Origin: an uncultured Acetobacteraceae bacterium
Lineage (GTDB): Bacteria > Pseudomonadota > Alphaproteobacteria > Acetobacterales > Acetobacteraceae
Reading direction: 5' to 3'
DNA: 64,000 bases
Assembly: GCA_903918315.1 (NCBI GenBank)
Contig: CAIXEA010000155.1
Location: forward strand, 24,461-88,460
Position 1 is the first letter of the stretch. Every line of letters begins with the position of its first letter. This document shows positions 61,533 to 64,000 of this stretch, in pieces. The position numbers and the translations under genes were made by a program. Under the pieces are notes generated by a model, which ran no database searches, was not told where the DNA came from, and was given only the letters and a program-made list of their open reading frames with translations.

Positions 61533-61803
61533 AGCTCATCTCCCTTGTTCCGCCAACCGTCACGTCCGCTTTGGTTGCATCGAACAGCATGATCGGCGCA
61601 CCTGGCATCACCGTGCTGATCGCGTGTTTGTAGACGAGCTGGGTATGGCCATCCCGCCGGAGAAGAACGGAAAAATTATCAAACCAGGTGATGATTCCCT
61701 GTAATTTGACACCGTTCACCAGGAACACCGTCACCGGTGTTTTGCTTTTCCGCACATGGTTCAGGAACACATCCTGAACATTCTGCGATTTTTCGTTGGC
61801 CAC
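61513..61803 (-). CDS. hfq: RNA chaperone Hfq
   Basis: Hfq binds small RNAs and mRNAs as a hexamer. The 96-residue product has the standard core [30 protein letters not shown], the Sm2 YKHAIST and a short C-terminal tail. GTG 61803 is selected: AGAAGGA stands 8 bases upstream and the family begins here (ANEKSQN); a start at ATG 61821 would add MRRISK. It is upstream of hflX, the conserved order. The 3' end contains the hflX ribosome-binding site. Confidence 0.96.
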   Translation of the reverse strand: MANEKSQNVQDVFLNHVRKSKTPVTVFLVNGVKLQGIITWFDNFSVLLRRDGHTQLVYKHAISTVMPGAPIMLFDATKADVTVGGTREMSSAAGDS

Positions 61804-61893
61804 TTTGGATATCCTTCTCATGTGCCGTTTCAGGCGGTCTTCCGATGGCTCGTGGCACGGCCATCGACGTGATCAGTGTATCAGCCCACCCCT

Positions 61894-62547
61894 CTATGCA
61901 AGCAAGCGGAGTTGTTGCGCGAGCTGATGCGCGGAATGGAAATGGATATCCGGGGCGGCATGTTCAACACCACCATCGTGGGATGCGTCGCCGACAAGCA
62001 CCGCTGTCACGCCGGCTGCCCGGGCCGCGACCATGTCGGACGCGGTATCGCCCAGGTACCAGATGGATCGCGCCGGGGGCAGGCCGAGTTGGTCCAGTGC
62101 CAGCAGGATCGAGTCGGGGTGGGGTTTATCCGCCTTGGCATCGCCGGCGCCGATGACGGCTTTGAAATGCCGATCCCAGCCGAGATGCGTGACCTCGGCG
62201 CGCAGGTAGGGGCCGGCCTTGTTGGACACGATGCCTTGCGTCCAGGCCGCGCCGGCATCGAGCAGTTCGGCCACGCCCTCCATGGGCTGGACGTAGCTCA
62301 GATGTTTTTCCCGGAACGCGGTATAAAAAATGTCCCGGGCGGTTTCCCAGTCGTCCCCGAACATCGGCGGGAAGCTCTCTTTCAACGAAACCCGGACCCG
62401 GTTCTTGGTATCCTGGATCGTCCAGAGCGGCTTATTGAACGCCGCGAAGGCGGCATTCAGCGCCCCGGCAATGCCGGCCCACCCATCGACCAATGTGTTG
62501 TCCCAATCGTAAAGGAGCACGGAAGGCCGAGGCGTGGGTGCTGTCAT
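61894..62547 (-). CDS. HAD-family hydrolase, phosphoglycolate-phosphatase-like
   Basis: The 217-residue HAD protein has motif I DWDNTLVD (Asp nucleophile), motif II IVSNKAG, Lys in ADKPHPD and motif IV YLGDTASD. A cap of about 60 residues lies between motif I and II. It could be a phosphoglycolate phosphatase (Gph) but WDNTL differs from the usual FDLDGTL. ATG 62547 starts two bases after the upstream stop, so the two genes are probably coupled. Confidence 0.84.
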   Translation of the reverse strand: MTAPTPRPSVLLYDWDNTLVDGWAGIAGALNAAFAAFNKPLWTIQDTKNRVRVSLKESFPPMFGDDWETARDIFYTAFREKHLSYVQPMEGVAELLDAGAAWTQGIVSNKAGPYLRAEVTHLGWDRHFKAVIGAGDAKADKPHPDSILLALDQLGLPPARSIWYLGDTASDMVAARAAGVTAVLVGDASHDGGVEHAAPDIHFHSAHQLAQQLRLLA

Positions 62548-62549
62548 GA

Positions 62550-63743
62550 TCAGGCCGATCGCAAACGGGACAAGAGATAGACGTTGACGCAAAGTTTCGT
62601 CCAACTGCCGACGGACAGATCGTGCGCATCATCATCGGGGGCGAACCGGTCGATGTAACCTCTGAACAGACCGTTTCGCAAGAGCTCGACCGTCCCGGGC
62701 GGGCGATTTCGTTCCGCCGGCGTGACCCAAAGCAGCGTATTGCGGGCTCGCTTGTTCAGGAACATAGACAGCGAAAGCACCTCCGCCTCGGAGACGTGTG
62801 TATTCCGCTTGTAGACGAAAATCTTCTCCCCAGCCTCACATTCTTCCAGAAATTTGCGGCGTAGGAACGAGAGGCGGGCGGCTTCCTGTTCGCGCATCAG
62901 CCAAAGGCTGCGCTCCCCTTCATAAACGAAGGTATGGTAAACCAGCCCGTAGCGCCGTTCATGGACCATGAATTCCTTGCGGTCCCCATCGGTCAGTCGC
63001 GGCTCGATATCGTCGAGCGTGCCGAGGCCTTCGAAATCGCTTTGCAATCCGGCGATGAGATTGCGCAGGAAGGTGCTGGAGAAGCGCAGCAGACCCAGCG
63101 GTTCGGCCCCGAAATGGCGCTGGAGCAGGCCGAATTCGCAGTTTTCCCCCAGGCTTTCGAACTGCATCGCGAACCGGGCCGGGTCCAGGCCGGTCGTGCG
63201 TAACACCCAGGCTTCCAGATCCGCGGGCGCGTGCAGCCCGGGCGCCTCGTCGCCCCGCAGCATCAGTCCCGCCGGCGCCATCCGGGACCGGTCCCGCGCG
63301 TTTTCGTCCCATTGGTAGAGTTCCAGAGTCCGAACCGAGAACCCCAGCGTCCGTTGGTCGATTTCCCCGGGAAAGTCCATCGGACGGGCGGCGTCGGGAT
63401 GGAGCAGGGTGACGGTCAACTGGTCCGCCCGGCCGAACGGGTCCGCCGGAATGCGATAAGCGAGCAGGCTTGGCCGGGACACCGACGATGACCCGACCAC
63501 CCGGCCGTTCACGACGACGATCAAACGCTGTGCTGGATGCGCGGGCGGGTGGATATAGGGGACGACGTCGAGCAGCATCACATAATCGGTATGAGCGCGG
63601 GGCAGCGGCAGCAGGAGACTGCTTTCCGCGCCGACAGTCCAGGTGAACCCTGCTTCGGCCTGCGCCCAGCCACCGCCCAAATGACCGAGGCTGTTGCCCG
63701 CAACCCCGAAGCGAATGGTTGATACCAATTCCGGCGTATTCAC
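62550..63743 (-). CDS. Two-domain protein of unknown function (SLGENCEFG motif)
   Basis: The 397-residue protein is not firmly identified. Residues about 10-145 look like a beta-sandwich (RFGVAGNSLGHLGGGWAQ, VPYIHPPAHPAQRL, GFSVRTLELY). The second half (about 185-397) opens with FESLGENCEFGLLQRHFGAEPLGLLRFSS, a block shared by uncharacterised proteins and reminiscent of the DUF1796 papain-like family (Cys in NCEFG). GTG 63743 has AAGGGA about 9 bases upstream and is chosen; TTG 63818 is longer. No signal peptide is visible. It is coupled to the HAD gene. The last 257 bases of the window hold no gene I can support. Confidence 0.55.
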   Translation of the reverse strand: MNTPELVSTIRFGVAGNSLGHLGGGWAQAEAGFTWTVGAESSLLLPLPRAHTDYVMLLDVVPYIHPPAHPAQRLIVVVNGRVVGSSSVSRPSLLAYRIPADPFGRADQLTVTLLHPDAARPMDFPGEIDQRTLGFSVRTLELYQWDENARDRSRMAPAGLMLRGDEAPGLHAPADLEAWVLRTTGLDPARFAMQFESLGENCEFGLLQRHFGAEPLGLLRFSSTFLRNLIAGLQSDFEGLGTLDDIEPRLTDGDRKEFMVHERRYGLVYHTFVYEGERSLWLMREQEAARLSFLRRKFLEECEAGEKIFVYKRNTHVSEAEVLSLSMFLNKRARNTLLWVTPAERNRPPGTVELLRNGLFRGYIDRFAPDDDAHDLSVGSWTKLCVNVYLLSRLRSA

Positions 63744-64000
63744 AATCAAGCCATCCCTTGAGTCATTCGATCGCACGAGCCCGCTGGGTGGACGATTCGA
63801 AGGTATAGAATATTCCAATAGCCAGCGCCGCCTCCTTGAGGAAACTGCTGCGCCGGGACTTTAACCCATCTTATTCATCCTGGCCCAGCCCAAGCGCCCG
63901 CCCGGGTCATATGGTGTCATACCGAAATAATACACCGCGCGCCTCGCCGATGCTTGCCGTGCCGCGTTTCGAACCAGATTTGTCAGGCGTTGGCGGTGGA

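Noticed and set aside
60810..61592. Open frame of 260 codons, plus strand, across hflX and hfq
   Set aside because: Antisense to two strongly conserved genes.
63950..64000. ATG at 63950 opening a frame that runs to the window end
   Set aside because: Only 17 codons are visible, with no clear ribosome-binding site or family; the 257 bases from 63744 show a lower GC content and could hold a promoter, but nothing more can be said.

Overview
The window is GC-rich, densely packed DNA from an alphaproteobacterium. FNR/FixK-type regulation, the hfq-hflX order, a MraY/WecA-like transferase, many lone periplasmic binding proteins and a TssL with an OmpA tail are compatible with Acetobacteraceae (Rhodospirillales), but this placement is my inference from gene content; no rRNA or other phylogenetic marker is present. 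Genes often overlap by 1-4 bases, and no gene-free stretch exceeds about 260 bases.

Layout. 1-0.73 kb: end of 6-phosphogluconate dehydrogenase overlapping gluconokinase (gluconate/pentose phosphate entry). 0.75-6 kb: a Leu/Ile/Val-type binding protein with an extra N-terminal domain, a sugar-dehydrogenase-like SDR, a tandem DUF296 protein and a leaderless gamma-glutamyltransferase-like Ntn hydrolase. 6-14.9 kb: a C-P lyase locus, phnG-H-I-J-K-L-M plus a DUF1045 2H phosphoesterase in one overlapping minus-strand operon, a convergent phnN, and a divergent phnF with a second phnM. A palindrome between phnG and phnF is the likely PhnF operator. No phosphonate importer is present. 14.9-15.2 kb: tRNA-Asn(GTT) and tRNA-Leu(CAA). 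15.2-20.8 kb: the type VI secretion membrane pair tssL-tssM with a divergent GH73-type peptidoglycan hydrolase and no other tss genes. 20.8-24.3 kb: an FNR-type regulator with four Cys, a perfect FNR box, a GNAT-like protein, an atypical NRAMP transporter and a secreted TPR protein.

24.3-34 kb: two paralogous Tat-exported dipeptide-type binding proteins flank a gldA-gldF-gldG-DUF4340-NUDIX ABC-transporter operon and argG. 34-45.3 kb: single-gene or two-gene units (luciferase-like oxidoreductase, methyltransferase, DUF1223, MFS exporter, MBL hydrolase + SDR, epoxide hydrolase, beta-lactamase-fold hydrolase, membrane spermidine-synthase-like protein, PEP-CTERM protein). 45.5-50.6 kb: yicC-gmk, a possible 27-residue ORF, a GT4 transferase, an SsuA-like binding protein and a ParDE pair. 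50.7-59.2 kb: uvrB and uvrC bracket a desaturase, a nitronate monooxygenase, a GST and a folM-like/folB pair; two DnaA-box-like 9-mers lie between folB and uvrC. 59.3-63.7 kb: an inositol-monophosphatase-like enzyme, hflX, hfq, a HAD phosphatase and a two-domain protein of unknown function.

Points most worth following up: hflX and the spermidine-synthase-like gene seem to need a CTG start to keep their conserved N-termini; a dispersed palindromic repeat family sits beside several 3' ends; the phnF-phnM2 unit; the orphan TssLM-hydrolase unit; the NRAMP variant with altered metal-site motifs; and the fused binding protein whose N-terminal region is AT-richer than its neighbours.
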